The notes under the pieces were generated by a model, which was not told the origin of the DNA, made no database searches, and saw only the letters and a program-made list of their open reading frames with translations. A stretch of 64,000 nucleotides of DNA, from contig NZ_LR130778.1 in NCBI RefSeq assembly GCF_900538275.1, forward strand, positions 2,910,001 to 2,974,000, written 5' to 3'. Positions within the stretch are counted from its first letter, which is position 1; each line of letters begins with the position of its first letter. Origin of the DNA: Petrocella atlantisensis (GTDB lineage Bacteria > Bacillota > Clostridia > Lachnospirales > Vallitaleaceae). Shown in pieces: positions 8,722-17,141 of this stretch. The position numbers were made by a program, and so were the translations under genes.

Positions 8722-10087
8722 GAAGCCGATTATTCATTTTTTGACCAATTATGTCACCATGCAGGACGTAGCAAATATGTGCATTGCATCCGGTGGACGA
8801 CCCATCATGTCGGATGCTTCGATGGAGTTTGAAGAGATTATTCCTAAAGTGGATGGTGTTGTAATCAACATTGGGACAGCAGATCAACTACGTTTTGATA
8901 AAATGGATCATGCTCACCGTATCGCTAAGGCACATAATAAAATACTACTTCTGGATCCGGTAGGCTGTAATGCTAGCCGATTTAGACTGGACTATTGTAT
9001 TCAATCATTGAAAAACGGTGGGATATCCATTTTAAAATGTAACGCTCATGAAGCAAAAGCTTTACTAAATGAAGAAATCAGTCCAACTTTTGTGGGTGTG
9101 GATAGCCAGACCGTTATGGGTGAACAACATCATGAATTGGTACGAAACCTGTGGAAAAAGTTCGAAGTATACAATTTAGAACTGATTGTAATCATAACCG
9201 GTGCTACGGATTATATAGCCTCATCAAAAGGCGCTTGGGAACTTACGGGTGGTAGTGTTTTACAACAACGCATTACGGGTACAGGTTGCATGTTAAACAG
9301 TTTGATAATCACACGTGCATGTGCATCAAGTATGGATCGACATGAAGCCATACTAAAAGCCCTCGACTGTATGAATCGGAGCAGTCAGATGGCTGCTAAG
9401 TGGATTGTCCATCAACAGCGATTAGGACTATATAAGCAACAACTCTTAGATGAAGTGGCTAAAAGAAGTGCGCCCATATATCTGATTACTCAAGAAACGG
9501 TAGATGAACAGACATTCTTATATTCATGTATGCCAAAGACCAAATTAGCATTACAATCCGGTGTAGGGTATCTTCAATATCGTGTGAAAGATAAAGCGTG
9601 GGAAGAGAAACTAAGAGAAAGTCGACAGTTACAGGCCTTGGCTAGAGAATATGGTACAACTTTTATAATTAATGATGATGTCCGCTTAGCCAAGGAGATT
9701 GGAGCTGATGGCGTTCATCTAGGCATACAGGATATCTCGATACGGGAAGCTAGGCTTGAACTGGGTCCAAATGCAGTTGTGGGTGCAACGGCCAAAACCA
9801 TACAGCAGGCCCGATGTGCAGCTAAGAACGGAGCGGATTATCTTGGTGTTGGGGCACTTTTTTCTTCACCGACAAAAAAGGATGCACTACCAATGGATTT
9901 GACAACACTACAGTCCATCTACAATCATATTTCTTTGCCTCTATATGGCATTGGAGGTATCACGCCCAACCTATTAACACAAGAATATACTAAGTACTTG
10001 GATGGTGTCGCTATGGTATCGACCATCTACCAAGAAAAAAATGAAAACATAACAAAAAAAATCCATCAAATAAGAGAGAATTTTTAG
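8705..10087 (+). CDS. ThiM-ThiE fusion: hydroxyethylthiazole kinase / thiamine phosphate synthase
   Basis: A single 460-residue frame joins two thiamine enzymes. Residues about 1-255 are ThiM, with HFLTNYVTMQDVAN and GGRPIMSD at the N-terminus and the catalytic-Cys motif RITGTGCML. Residues about 265-455 are ThiE, with YLQYRVKDK, FIINDDVRLAKEIGADGVHL, GATAKT, GADYLGVGALFSSPTKK and GIGGITP. The fusion would phosphorylate the thiazole and join it to HMP-PP to give thiamine phosphate. The start at 8705 has GAGGGGG just upstream and sits inside the thiD end. All key motifs appear intact in both halves, so this is not a decayed fusion. Confidence 0.93.
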   Translation: MYLASKKPIIHFLTNYVTMQDVANMCIASGGRPIMSDASMEFEEIIPKVDGVVINIGTADQLRFDKMDHAHRIAKAHNKILLLDPVGCNASRFRLDYCIQSLKNGGISILKCNAHEAKALLNEEISPTFVGVDSQTVMGEQHHELVRNLWKKFEVYNLELIVIITGATDYIASSKGAWELTGGSVLQQRITGTGCMLNSLIITRACASSMDRHEAILKALDCMNRSSQMAAKWIVHQQRLGLYKQQLLDEVAKRSAPIYLITQETVDEQTFLYSCMPKTKLALQSGVGYLQYRVKDKAWEEKLRESRQLQALAREYGTTFIINDDVRLAKEIGADGVHLGIQDISIREARLELGPNAVVGATAKTIQQARCAAKNGADYLGVGALFSSPTKKDALPMDLTTLQSIYNHISLPLYGIGGITPNLLTQEYTKYLDGVAMVSTIYQEKNENITKKIHQIRENF

Positions 10088-10096
10088 GAGAAAACG

Positions 10097-11380
10097 ATGC
10101 AAACTTATACAACTCAAATGAATGCAGCAAAGCAAGGCATAATTACGGATGTTATGAGAACAGTAGCTGAAAAAGAACATATGGATGTAGAACTTCTAAG
10201 AGAAAAAGTTGCAAAAGGAACCGTTGCTATTCCGGCCAATCGTAATCATTTATCCATTGATCCTGAAGGTGTCGGCGAAGGACTGCGAACCAAAATGAAT
10301 GTGAACTTAGGTATATCAAAGGATTGTAATGATCCTGAAATGGAACTTGAGAAGGTCCGTGTTGCACTGGATATGGGTGTAGAAGCCATTATGGACTTAA
10401 GTAACTATGGAAAAACCGAGCAGTTTAGAAAAGAACTGATCAAAATGTCAGGAGCCATGATCGGCACAGTGCCAGTATATGATGTCTTTGGATTCTTTGA
10501 AAAAGAGCTTAAAGATGTAAGGCCAGAAGATTTCTTGGCGATGGTACGTAAGCACGGGGAGGATGGTGTGGATTTTGTGACCATTCATGCCGGTATGAAC
10601 AAAAGGGCGTCAGAAACATTTCTAGAAAACCCACGACTTATGAACTTGGTTTCACGAGGTGGCTCCTTGATGTTTGCATGGATGCGGTTGACCGGATATG
10701 ATAATCCCTACTTTGAATATTTTGATGATTTACTAGATATATGTGCAGAGTTTGATATTACACTGAGTCTAGGTGATGCTTGTCGACCGGGAGGTTTGGC
10801 TGATTCTACTGATGCCAGCCAGATTCAGGAATTAATTACGCTTGGAGAACTCACAAAACGAGCATGGGCTAAAGATGTTCAAGTGATCATAGAAGGACCG
10901 GGTCATATGTCTATGGATGAGATTAAAGCCAATGTGTTGCTTGAGAAAAAATTGTGTCACGGTGCACCATTTTATGTGTTAGGTCCATTAGTAACCGATG
11001 TCGCACCAGGATATGACCACATCACCGGTGCTATAGGCGGTGCAATTGCTGCATCTGCAGGTGCGGACTTCTTATGTTACGTAACGCCTGCTGAACACTT
11101 ACGCTTGCCTACGGTTGAAGATATGAAGGAAGGTATCATTGCAACAAAGATTGCAGCTCATGCGGCTGATATCGCTAAAAAAACACCACATGCAAGAGAT
11201 TGGGACAATCAGATGAGTAAGGCTAGGGTTGACTTGGATTGGAATCGTATGTTTGAATTAGCCATTGATCCCACAAAAGCACGGGCTTACCGTGAGCATG
11301 CAGAACTTGAAGACGAAACAACCTGTTCTATGTGCGGAAAAATGTGTGCCATATTAAATGTAAAAGAAGCATTGAAGTAA
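10097..11380 (+). CDS. thiC: phosphomethylpyrimidine synthase ThiC
   Basis: A radical SAM-type enzyme that converts aminoimidazole ribotide into HMP phosphate. 427 residues, the short clostridial/archaeal form. Conserved blocks visible are [46 protein letters not shown] and [15 protein letters not shown]. The C-terminal cluster motif reads CSMCGKMC, that is CX2CX3C, one residue tighter than the CX2CX4C of the E. coli enzyme. AGGAG is 7 bp before the ATG, and the gap from the fusion gene is 9 bp. The paralog BzaF is excluded mainly by the thi context. Confidence 0.95.
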   Translation: MQTYTTQMNAAKQGIITDVMRTVAEKEHMDVELLREKVAKGTVAIPANRNHLSIDPEGVGEGLRTKMNVNLGISKDCNDPEMELEKVRVALDMGVEAIMDLSNYGKTEQFRKELIKMSGAMIGTVPVYDVFGFFEKELKDVRPEDFLAMVRKHGEDGVDFVTIHAGMNKRASETFLENPRLMNLVSRGGSLMFAWMRLTGYDNPYFEYFDDLLDICAEFDITLSLGDACRPGGLADSTDASQIQELITLGELTKRAWAKDVQVIIEGPGHMSMDEIKANVLLEKKLCHGAPFYVLGPLVTDVAPGYDHITGAIGGAIAASAGADFLCYVTPAEHLRLPTVEDMKEGIIATKIAAHAADIAKKTPHARDWDNQMSKARVDLDWNRMFELAIDPTKARAYREHAELEDETTCSMCGKMCAILNVKEALK

Positions 11381-11436
11381 ATTCATAATAGACCTCGTCA
11401 TAACGCACTTTAACAAGTTAAGGCGGTAAAAATCTG

Positions 11437-11464
11437 TTGAATTATTTTGAAGAACTGTTATAAT
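11437..11464 (+). promoter_or_regulatory. promoter of ilvE
   Basis: TTGAAT (11437-11442), a 16-bp spacer and TATAAT (11459-11464) with TG at 11456-11457 as an extended -10. It lies about 60 bp before the aminotransferase start and separates it from the thiamine operon. No T-box is visible in the short leader. Confidence 0.65.
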
Positions 11465-11524
11465 ATGGAGTAACGCAATTTCTGCAGGCTTTTGTAGAAA
11501 TATTAATGGGAAAGGGGCTTATCC

Positions 11525-12595
11525 ATGCTCAATATAAGAATCGAAAAGGCAACAACTCTCAAGGAAAAACCGGACCCCAATCAACTGGGCTTTGGCAATA
11601 TATTTACAGATCATATGTTTATCATGGATTATGAAGAAGGTAAGGGATGGATCGATCCCAGGATTGTCCCCTATCAAGACGTGGTACTGGCACCTTCTGC
11701 TATGGTGTTTCATTATGGTCAGGAAATGTTTGAAGGATTAAAAGCCTATAGGACTAAGAGTGATGAGATCTTACTTTTTAGACCTGAAATGAACATAAAA
11801 AGAACCAATACCACCAATCAACGCATCTGTATTCCACAAGTGAATGAAGCGGATGTATTACAAGCCATAAAAGCAATAGTAGAAGTGGATAAGGATTGGG
11901 TACCAAGCTTACCTGGAACATCTTTATATATACGCCCCTTTATTATAGCGACAGATCCGTTTTTAGGTGTACGCCCGGCTAACATGTATAAACTGATGAT
12001 TATTTTATCCCCTGTTGGTGCCTATTACAAAGAAGGTATGAATCCGGTAAAAATATGGGTAGAGACGGAATATGTAAGAGCGGTTAAAGGTGGTGTAGGT
12101 TTTGCAAAAACCGGAGCCAATTATGCAGCCAGCCTAAAGGCACAGATGAAAGCCAAAGAAAAAGGGTATACTCAAGTATTATGGCTCGATGGTGTTGAAA
12201 GAAAGTATATTGAAGAAGTAGGTACCATGAATGTATTCTTTAAAATTGATGGTGAGATTATAACCCCTTCTCTAGAAGGTAGCATATTACCGGGTGTAAC
12301 GAGAGATTCAGTTATTCAATTACTTAAGGATTGGAACATGAAAGTATCAGAAAGAAAACTTTCTATTGATGACCTGTATCTGGCGCATGAAGAAGGTCGA
12401 CTTGAAGAAGTATTTGGTACAGGTACAGCAGCGGTAATTTCACCAGTAGGTCTACTGGACTGGGATGGACGCCAATTGACGGTCAATAACGGAGAAATAG
12501 GACCGGTAGCACGTAAGCTGTATGATACCATCACCGGCGTTCAATGTGGTACGATTGAAGACACATACAATTGGACGGTCAAAGTAAACCAATAG
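11525..12595 (+). CDS. ilvE: branched-chain amino acid aminotransferase
   Basis: A PLP-dependent class IV aminotransferase of 356 residues that interconverts Leu, Ile and Val with their 2-keto acids. Typical blocks are FHYGQEMFEGLKAYR, LYIRPFIIATD, GGVGFAKTGANYAAS and the glycine-rich GTGTAAVISPVG; the PLP lysine is in the VGFAKTGANYA region. The length and the VGFAKTGGNYA-like motif indicate the BCAT2-type subgroup. AAAGGGG precedes the ATG. It is flanked by its own promoter and a strong terminator, so it is monocistronic. Confidence 0.94.
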   Translation: MLNIRIEKATTLKEKPDPNQLGFGNIFTDHMFIMDYEEGKGWIDPRIVPYQDVVLAPSAMVFHYGQEMFEGLKAYRTKSDEILLFRPEMNIKRTNTTNQRICIPQVNEADVLQAIKAIVEVDKDWVPSLPGTSLYIRPFIIATDPFLGVRPANMYKLMIILSPVGAYYKEGMNPVKIWVETEYVRAVKGGVGFAKTGANYAASLKAQMKAKEKGYTQVLWLDGVERKYIEEVGTMNVFFKIDGEIITPSLEGSILPGVTRDSVIQLLKDWNMKVSERKLSIDDLYLAHEEGRLEEVFGTGTAAVISPVGLLDWDGRQLTVNNGEIGPVARKLYDTITGVQCGTIEDTYNWTVKVNQ

Positions 12596-12657
12596 GATAA
12601 AAAAACGTTATAACATCACTAGACCATGTGTATTAACTTTATTAAAGAATATGTGAA

Positions 12658-12681
12658 GCCGCCTTTTACAGGCGGTTTTCT
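12658..12681 (+). terminator. terminator of ilvE
   Basis: CCGCC (12659-12663) and GGCGG (12671-12675) form a GC-rich stem with a 7-nt loop, flanked by A-rich sequence and followed by TTTTCTT. Confidence 0.8.
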
Positions 12682-12706
12682 TGCATAACGAAATTAGGTG
12701 ATAAAT

Positions 12707-13891
12707 ATGTGTCCCAAAACTATTTTTCATATCGATATGAATGCTTTTTTTGCCTCTTGTGAACAAGCAAGAGATCCGGGGCTTAAGCAAATACCTCTTA
12801 TAGTCGGCGGAGATCCTAAAACAAGACGTGGTATCGTTCTTGCAGCCTCCTATGATGCAAAAGCATATGGTGTCAAAACAACCATGTTGATTCATGAAGC
12901 CATGCGACTTTGCCCAAATGGCAAGGTGATAGCTGCATCTCACGGTTTATATGTGGAAATGTCCAAAAAGGTTATGGCTATTTTTGATAATTATACACCC
13001 TTGAAACAACAGGTTTCCATAGATGAAGCTTTTTTGGATATGACAGGATCAGAGCATCTGTTTGGAGAACCGATAGTGGCAGCAAAGAGGATACAAGAAG
13101 ATATCCTGAATCAGTTGGATTTACCGTGTTCCGTCGGGATTGCCAACAATAAGCTGCTTGCTAAAATGGCATCGGAGTACGAAAAACCTATGGGTATTAC
13201 CACACTTTTTGAAGTTGATTTCCGAGAGAAAATATGGCCACTTGAAGTTGGTGATCTATATGGTGTAGGACGTAAAACAGTGCCTAAGTTAAGGACCATG
13301 GGCATTAAGACGATAGGTGATTTGGCAAATGCAAAAGTGAATGTACTGGTGGATGTCTTTGGGTATAAGACAGGCATGTATATGCACGAAAGCGCCAATG
13401 GTATTGGTACGGATATGGTGGATGGATCTGTGGAACAACCAAAGAGCATCGGGAATGAGATGACCTATTCTAAAGACATAAAGGAAATGAGGTTGATTCA
13501 GGAAGAAATCTTATTACTTGCAGATCGAGTGGGGTATCGGCTTAGAAGAAAGATGCTCAGTGGCAAGACGGTTACAGTGAAACTAAAGTACAGTGATTTC
13601 ACAGTGATGACAAGGTCTAAAACATTAGATGCACCGACCCATCATACAGAAATTATCTATGAAACGGCAATGACACTCATCCATCAGGCATGGTCGAAAA
13701 AACCCATACGTTTACTTGGCGTTACAGTTAGTGGTTTTGATGCATCGGATTACCATCAGGTATCCCTCTTTGATATGGAAATGACAACTGAAAAAGCGGA
13801 AGTCGATCATATGCTGGATGAAATACGCAACAAATATGGCTACAATAGCATTAAGAGAGCGACATTGTTAGACAAAAAACCACCAAAATAA
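12707..13891 (+). CDS. dinB: DNA polymerase IV (Y family)
   Basis: A translesion polymerase of 394 residues. Catalytic motifs are FHIDMNAFFASCEQ (first Asp), YDAKAYGVKTTM and SIDEAFLDMTG (Asp-Glu pair). It is followed by helix-hairpin-helix elements around YGVGRKTVPKLRTMGI and a C-terminal little-finger domain. An in-frame GTG at 12698 overlaps the ribosome binding site AGGTGA (12696-12701), so ATG 12707 is preferred. I see no obvious LexA box (GAAC-N4-GTTC) in the 25 bp between the preceding terminator and the gene. Confidence 0.95.
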   Translation: MCPKTIFHIDMNAFFASCEQARDPGLKQIPLIVGGDPKTRRGIVLAASYDAKAYGVKTTMLIHEAMRLCPNGKVIAASHGLYVEMSKKVMAIFDNYTPLKQQVSIDEAFLDMTGSEHLFGEPIVAAKRIQEDILNQLDLPCSVGIANNKLLAKMASEYEKPMGITTLFEVDFREKIWPLEVGDLYGVGRKTVPKLRTMGIKTIGDLANAKVNVLVDVFGYKTGMYMHESANGIGTDMVDGSVEQPKSIGNEMTYSKDIKEMRLIQEEILLLADRVGYRLRRKMLSGKTVTVKLKYSDFTVMTRSKTLDAPTHHTEIIYETAMTLIHQAWSKKPIRLLGVTVSGFDASDYHQVSLFDMEMTTEKAEVDHMLDEIRNKYGYNSIKRATLLDKKPPK

Positions 13892-13919
13892 TACCCCAAA
13901 TTGTACTTAGGATTGATGG

Positions 13920-13948
13920 TTGTTTTTAAACATACCAAGTGCTATAAT
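13920..13948 (+). promoter_or_regulatory. promoter of the 53-codon membrane gene, with TetR half-site
   Basis: TTGTTT (13920-13925), 17 bp and TATAAT (13943-13948). The segment TACCAAGTGCTATAAT (13933-13948) matches 15 of 16 bases of the left half of the palindrome over the tetR promoter at 14237-14252, suggesting shared control. Confidence 0.6.
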
Positions 13949-14006
13949 TATATTTAATATAAGAGCCATGAAGTGATTCTATAGGAAAAAGATGGGAGTG
14001 GAAAGC

Positions 14007-14168
14007 ATGTTGGAATTTAATGAAAAAGTATATCATCGATTGAGCAGAGCCGGTGCTGCTAATATTATTGTAGGCATACTCATGATTGTCTTCGGAATTA
14101 CCTTGGGAACAGTAACCATTGTATATGGTGGTAAAGTTTTAGCAAGTAAGAAACATTTAATTGATTAA
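14007..14168 (+). CDS. 53-residue single-span membrane protein
   Basis: A short gene with ATG at 14007 and TAA at 14166, reading MLEFNEKVYHRLSRAGAANI at the N-terminus, then a hydrophobic glycine-rich span (about residues 19-42) and a basic tail ending SKKHLID. GGGAGTGG precedes the ATG by 5-6 bp, and a promoter (13920-13948) and a terminator (14191-14217) frame it, so it is a complete transcription unit. I do not recognise the family. It lies directly before the TetR gene and shares an operator-like half-site with it, so it may be part of that regulon. Confidence 0.65.
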   Translation: MLEFNEKVYHRLSRAGAANIIVGILMIVFGITLGTVTIVYGGKVLASKKHLID

Positions 14169-14190
14169 TATAAACGGGTTATATTAGAAA

Positions 14191-14219
14191 AAATAGATGG
14201 GAATCTATTTTTTTTTCTT
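14191..14219 (+). terminator. terminator after the 53-codon gene
   Basis: AAATAGAT (14191-14198) pairs with ATCTATTT (14203-14210) over a 4-nt loop, running into a T tract to about 14216. It separates the small membrane gene from tetR. Confidence 0.8.
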
Positions 14220-14223
14220 TTTC

Positions 14224-14260
14224 TTGCAAGTTTATATACCAAGTGGTATAATAACTTGGT
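14224..14260 (+). promoter_or_regulatory. tetR promoter with palindromic operator
   Basis: TTGCAA (14224-14229), 17 bp and TATAAT (14247-14252). A perfect inverted repeat ACCAAGT (14238-14244) / ACTTGGT (14254-14260) with 9-bp spacing covers the -10. This is the classical layout of a TetR-family autorepressor operator. Confidence 0.75.
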
Positions 14261-14287
14261 AATCGATTATGCTACAAAGGAGAAAAA

Positions 14288-14860
14288 ATGACAGTAAAAA
14301 ATGAAATCATTGCAAAGGCAGTCGAGCTTTTTGCAAAAGAGGGTTATGAGAATACCGGCGTAACCCGAATCGTAACAGAGGTAGGTGTAACAAAACCATC
14401 TTTATATCACCACTTCGGAAGCAAGGAAGGCCTTCTTTCAAGTATTTTAGAAGTATATGGTAACCAGTTTATTGATATTTTCAAAGATGAGCTTCATTAT
14501 TCAGGTGACTTAAGTTATGCCATAGATTGTTTTGTCATCGCTTATATTCGATTTGTAAAAAGATACCCAATGTTCTTTAGGCTCTATAAACAACTGTATC
14601 AAAGCCCTGTTGAAAGTGACTCTTACAGGATTGTAAAGCCTTTTTACAAGCAACTACTCATGCGTTTGGAGCTTTTTTTCACGGAAGTGGCCAACCATCA
14701 CACGAACCTAAAGACCAAGACAACTTGGATGTCATACTCTTTATTGGGTCTGATGGACACATACATCATACATCATATGACCTTAGGCTCATTAAAGGAT
14801 CTGGAAGATGAAAAATGTAGACAGGTTGTTAAACAGTTTCTATATGGCGTCTTTGCATAG
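14288..14860 (+). CDS. TetR/AcrR family transcriptional regulator
   Basis: A 190-residue repressor. The N-terminal helix-turn-helix covers about residues 5-50, with the family signature TKPSLYHHFGSKEGLL as recognition and linker helices. The C-terminal ligand-binding half is all-helical and not conserved enough to name a ligand. AAAGGAG precedes the ATG. A perfect palindrome on its own -10 (14238-14260) implies autoregulation. Likely targets are itself, the 53-codon membrane gene upstream and perhaps the GH13 gene 61 bp downstream, which has no clear separate promoter. Confidence 0.92.
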   Translation: MTVKNEIIAKAVELFAKEGYENTGVTRIVTEVGVTKPSLYHHFGSKEGLLSSILEVYGNQFIDIFKDELHYSGDLSYAIDCFVIAYIRFVKRYPMFFRLYKQLYQSPVESDSYRIVKPFYKQLLMRLELFFTEVANHHTNLKTKTTWMSYSLLGLMDTYIIHHMTLGSLKDLEDEKCRQVVKQFLYGVFA

Positions 14861-14921
14861 TACTTGAAAGACGTCATAAAAACAGCATGCTTTATACCGA
14901 ACGGTAAGTACAGGAGGATAT

Positions 14922-16235
14922 ATGAAATATAAAAACATTTACCACATTTTTCCACTTGGTTATACAGGTGCCAATCAAAATGCCAATGATGGCATGTGTA
15001 AAAATACGCTTAAGGATATAGTAAACCAAATACCAAAGCTGATAGAATTAGGTATTACAGATGTACTTCTGGGCCCGATTTTTGAATCCGAGACCCATGG
15101 ATATGACACGGTGGACTATAATCAGATAGATAAGCGACTTGGTACGCGTCAAGATATGACAGATTTAAGTATGGCATGTCATCAGGCAGGTATCCGTATT
15201 ATTTTGGACTGTGTATTTAATCATGTGTCTAGAAAGCATTTTGCATTTTTGGATTTAATAGCAAACAAAGAACATTCTGTCTATAAAGAGTGGTTTTTGG
15301 AGGTTGATTTTAATCGTCATTCATCCTATGGTGATCCTTTTTCTTATGCTTGTTGGGATGGACATGAGCATTTGGTCAAGCTAAATCTAGATTATGAACC
15401 TGTTAGAACATATCTCATTGAAACAGCCCAATCATGGAAAAAGATTTATGATATAGATGGTTTAAGAATGGATGCAGCAGATGTTATGTCCTTAGACTTT
15501 CTAAGACAACTGAGTGGTTCAATGAAAGAGATGGATCCTGAATTTTGTATGATTGGAGAAGTGGTTCATGGTGATTATAACCTATGGTTGAAGGAAGGTA
15601 AAATGGACCATGTGACCAATTACGAGCTCTATAAGGGTCTTTATTCAAGCTTGAATGACAAAAACTATTTTGAGGTTGCCTATGCTCTTAAGCGTCAATT
15701 CGGACAAGGGGGTATCTACCCGGCTAATGGTCTTTATAATTTTGTAGATAATCATGATGTGAACAGGGTGGCAGATATTCTGGTTAATAAGGGTCATGTA
15801 TATCCTTTATATATTATGTTATATACAATTCCTGGCCTTCCCAGTATTTATTATGGCAGTGAATATGGCATGATGGGCAAAAAAAGTCATACATCAGATT
15901 CTGATCTTCGGCCTTCCTGGCAGCGTATTCTACATAAAAAAGAAGATGATATTTTTCGAGTTATAGAAAGACTCTCTAAGATAAGGCGTGAAAACGAAGC
16001 TTTACATCAAAGTAATTATGAAGAATTTCATCTTACCCATGAAACGATTGGTTATAAAAGAACTTTTGAAAATGAGACCTTGTATGTCATGATCAATGCA
16101 AAAACCGATAAGGCATGGTTGGAGTCCGATGCTTTAAGAGGTATGTATTGGGATCTGCTAAATCAGGAGATGGTTGAGTGTCAGGGTGGAACATGGGTTC
16201 ATGGATTGTGGGGGAGAATTTTGAAAAGAAAATAA
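14922..16235 (+). CDS. alpha-amylase family glycoside hydrolase (GH13)
   Basis: A 437-residue GH13 protein with a TIM-barrel catalytic domain. The four conserved regions are seen: DCVFNHV (region I), GLRMDAADV (region II, nucleophile Asp), IGEVVHG (region III, acid/base Glu) and FVDNHD (region IV, stabilising Asp). No signal peptide is present, so it acts in the cytoplasm on alpha-glucans or oligosaccharides. A short beta domain (about residues 350-437) ends the protein. AGGAGGATAT precedes the ATG. Exact specificity (maltogenic, neopullulanase-like or other) is not clear from sequence alone. Confidence 0.9.
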   Translation: MKYKNIYHIFPLGYTGANQNANDGMCKNTLKDIVNQIPKLIELGITDVLLGPIFESETHGYDTVDYNQIDKRLGTRQDMTDLSMACHQAGIRIILDCVFNHVSRKHFAFLDLIANKEHSVYKEWFLEVDFNRHSSYGDPFSYACWDGHEHLVKLNLDYEPVRTYLIETAQSWKKIYDIDGLRMDAADVMSLDFLRQLSGSMKEMDPEFCMIGEVVHGDYNLWLKEGKMDHVTNYELYKGLYSSLNDKNYFEVAYALKRQFGQGGIYPANGLYNFVDNHDVNRVADILVNKGHVYPLYIMLYTIPGLPSIYYGSEYGMMGKKSHTSDSDLRPSWQRILHKKEDDIFRVIERLSKIRRENEALHQSNYEEFHLTHETIGYKRTFENETLYVMINAKTDKAWLESDALRGMYWDLLNQEMVECQGGTWVHGLWGRILKRK

Positions 16236-16245
16236 TGGCTTTTTC

Positions 16246-16274
16246 TTGCATGAAAGTTGGCCATAACCTATAAT
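16246..16274 (+). promoter_or_regulatory. promoter of the small membrane gene pair
   Basis: TTGCAT (16246-16251), 17 bp and TATAAT (16269-16274). The inverted repeat AACCT (16265-16269) / AGGTT (16276-16280) straddles the -10 and could be a binding site. It lies 45 bp upstream of the next gene. Confidence 0.6.
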
Positions 16275-16318
16275 AAGGTTGATGTCAATATTGAACAGGT
16301 TGAAAAAGAGGACGCTTT

Positions 16319-16558
16319 ATGAAAATAAATAAAGATACAGAAATATATGGACAAACAGCAACGCTCATAGGGTCTGTCGGCTTGCTCTCATGGTTGATTC
16401 CTTTGTTTGGGTTCATAGTGAACACAGTTGCCATTGGTTTGGGTCTTTATGCTGTGGAAGATGACCGAGACGGACTCGCATGGGTAGGTATTATTTTTGG
16501 TGGTATGGGTTTGATTTTGACCATGCTAAGAAGTGGGTTGGTATATTATTATGGATAA
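16319..16558 (+). CDS. small two-span membrane protein
   Basis: A 79-residue hydrophobic protein with two to three spans (about residues 15-45 and 53-75), connected by an acidic loop VEDDRDG. The order resembles DUF4190-type proteins (a glycine-rich span, charged loop, then WVGIIFGGMGLI), but I cannot assign it firmly. GAGGACG lies before the ATG. It overlaps the next gene by 8 bp, indicating a two-gene operon of small membrane proteins with its own promoter and terminator. Function unknown. Confidence 0.7.
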   Translation: MKINKDTEIYGQTATLIGSVGLLSWLIPLFGFIVNTVAIGLGLYAVEDDRDGLAWVGIIFGGMGLILTMLRSGLVYYYG

Positions 16559-16865
16559 GAAGACTTCTTTTAGGGTAAACAACAGGACAGAAACAATCTA
16601 TGGTTTTTTGTCCATTGGTCTCGGTAGTATTTCCTTTGCAATTTTTTTGTGGGCGGTTTACCAATCAGCCTATAACCTAAGTGGCCGAGAGATTTTTATT
16701 GGTGTCATTGAGTTGGTAGCGATGATGTTATGTTTTGCAGGATTGACCTTGGGCTTTATTGGTGAGACAAGAGAGGATAAACTTAAAATATCCGCACATT
16801 TGGGCATTGCTCTTAATATCATCATAGGCATTTTTCATGTCCTTGTTATATGGCATGCATTTTAA
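16551..16865 (+). CDS. small membrane protein of unknown function
   Basis: A 104-residue protein with about three hydrophobic spans (FLSIGLGSISFAIFLWAVY, GVIELVAMMLCFAGLTLGFI, LGIALNIIIGIFHVLVIWHAF). Residues at the start are polar and basic (MDKKTSFRVNNRTETIYG). ATG 16551 sits inside the end of the preceding gene, whose GTGGG-rich tail can act as ribosome binding site; a GTG further up (16533) is less likely. It is followed by a terminator. Not recognised; the coupling with the previous gene suggests they form one complex. Confidence 0.7.
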   Translation: MDKKTSFRVNNRTETIYGFLSIGLGSISFAIFLWAVYQSAYNLSGREIFIGVIELVAMMLCFAGLTLGFIGETREDKLKISAHLGIALNIIIGIFHVLVIWHAF

Positions 16866-16883
16866 TTTTATAAAAACTATTAG

Positions 16884-16926
16884 AAACAGCCAGTGTGATT
16901 CATTTGCATCGGCTGTTTTTTGTTTC
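16884..16926 (+). terminator. terminator of the small membrane gene pair
   Basis: AAACAGCC (16884-16891) pairs with GGCTGTTT (16911-16918) across a 19-nt loop, running into TTTTTTTGTTTC. Confidence 0.8.
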
Positions 16927-17067
16927 TCTAGGAAAGTCTATGCTATGTTAATGCATTGAAGCGTCGCTTCTTTTCTTGTTTCCAAGATTTTCTAGTGTAA
17001 CGAAATCACTTTATTCAAGTGAAATTATGTTCAAAATTACACACTCTATGCAATTTTGATTAAAAAT

Positions 17068-17102
17068 AGTGTATGATAGATGAAGGTGTAAAATCATACA
17101 CT
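17068..17102. promoter_or_regulatory. 10-bp inverted repeat upstream of the beta-propeller-like gene
   Basis: AGTGTATGAT (17068-17077) and ATCATACACT (17093-17102) are perfect inverted copies separated by 15 bp, 40 bp before the start of the 17142 gene. The spacing and lack of a T tract fit an operator or RNA leader hairpin better than a terminator. Confidence 0.5.
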
Positions 17103-17141
17103 TTAATTATGATTAGAGCATACAAATCTAGGAGGTCAATT

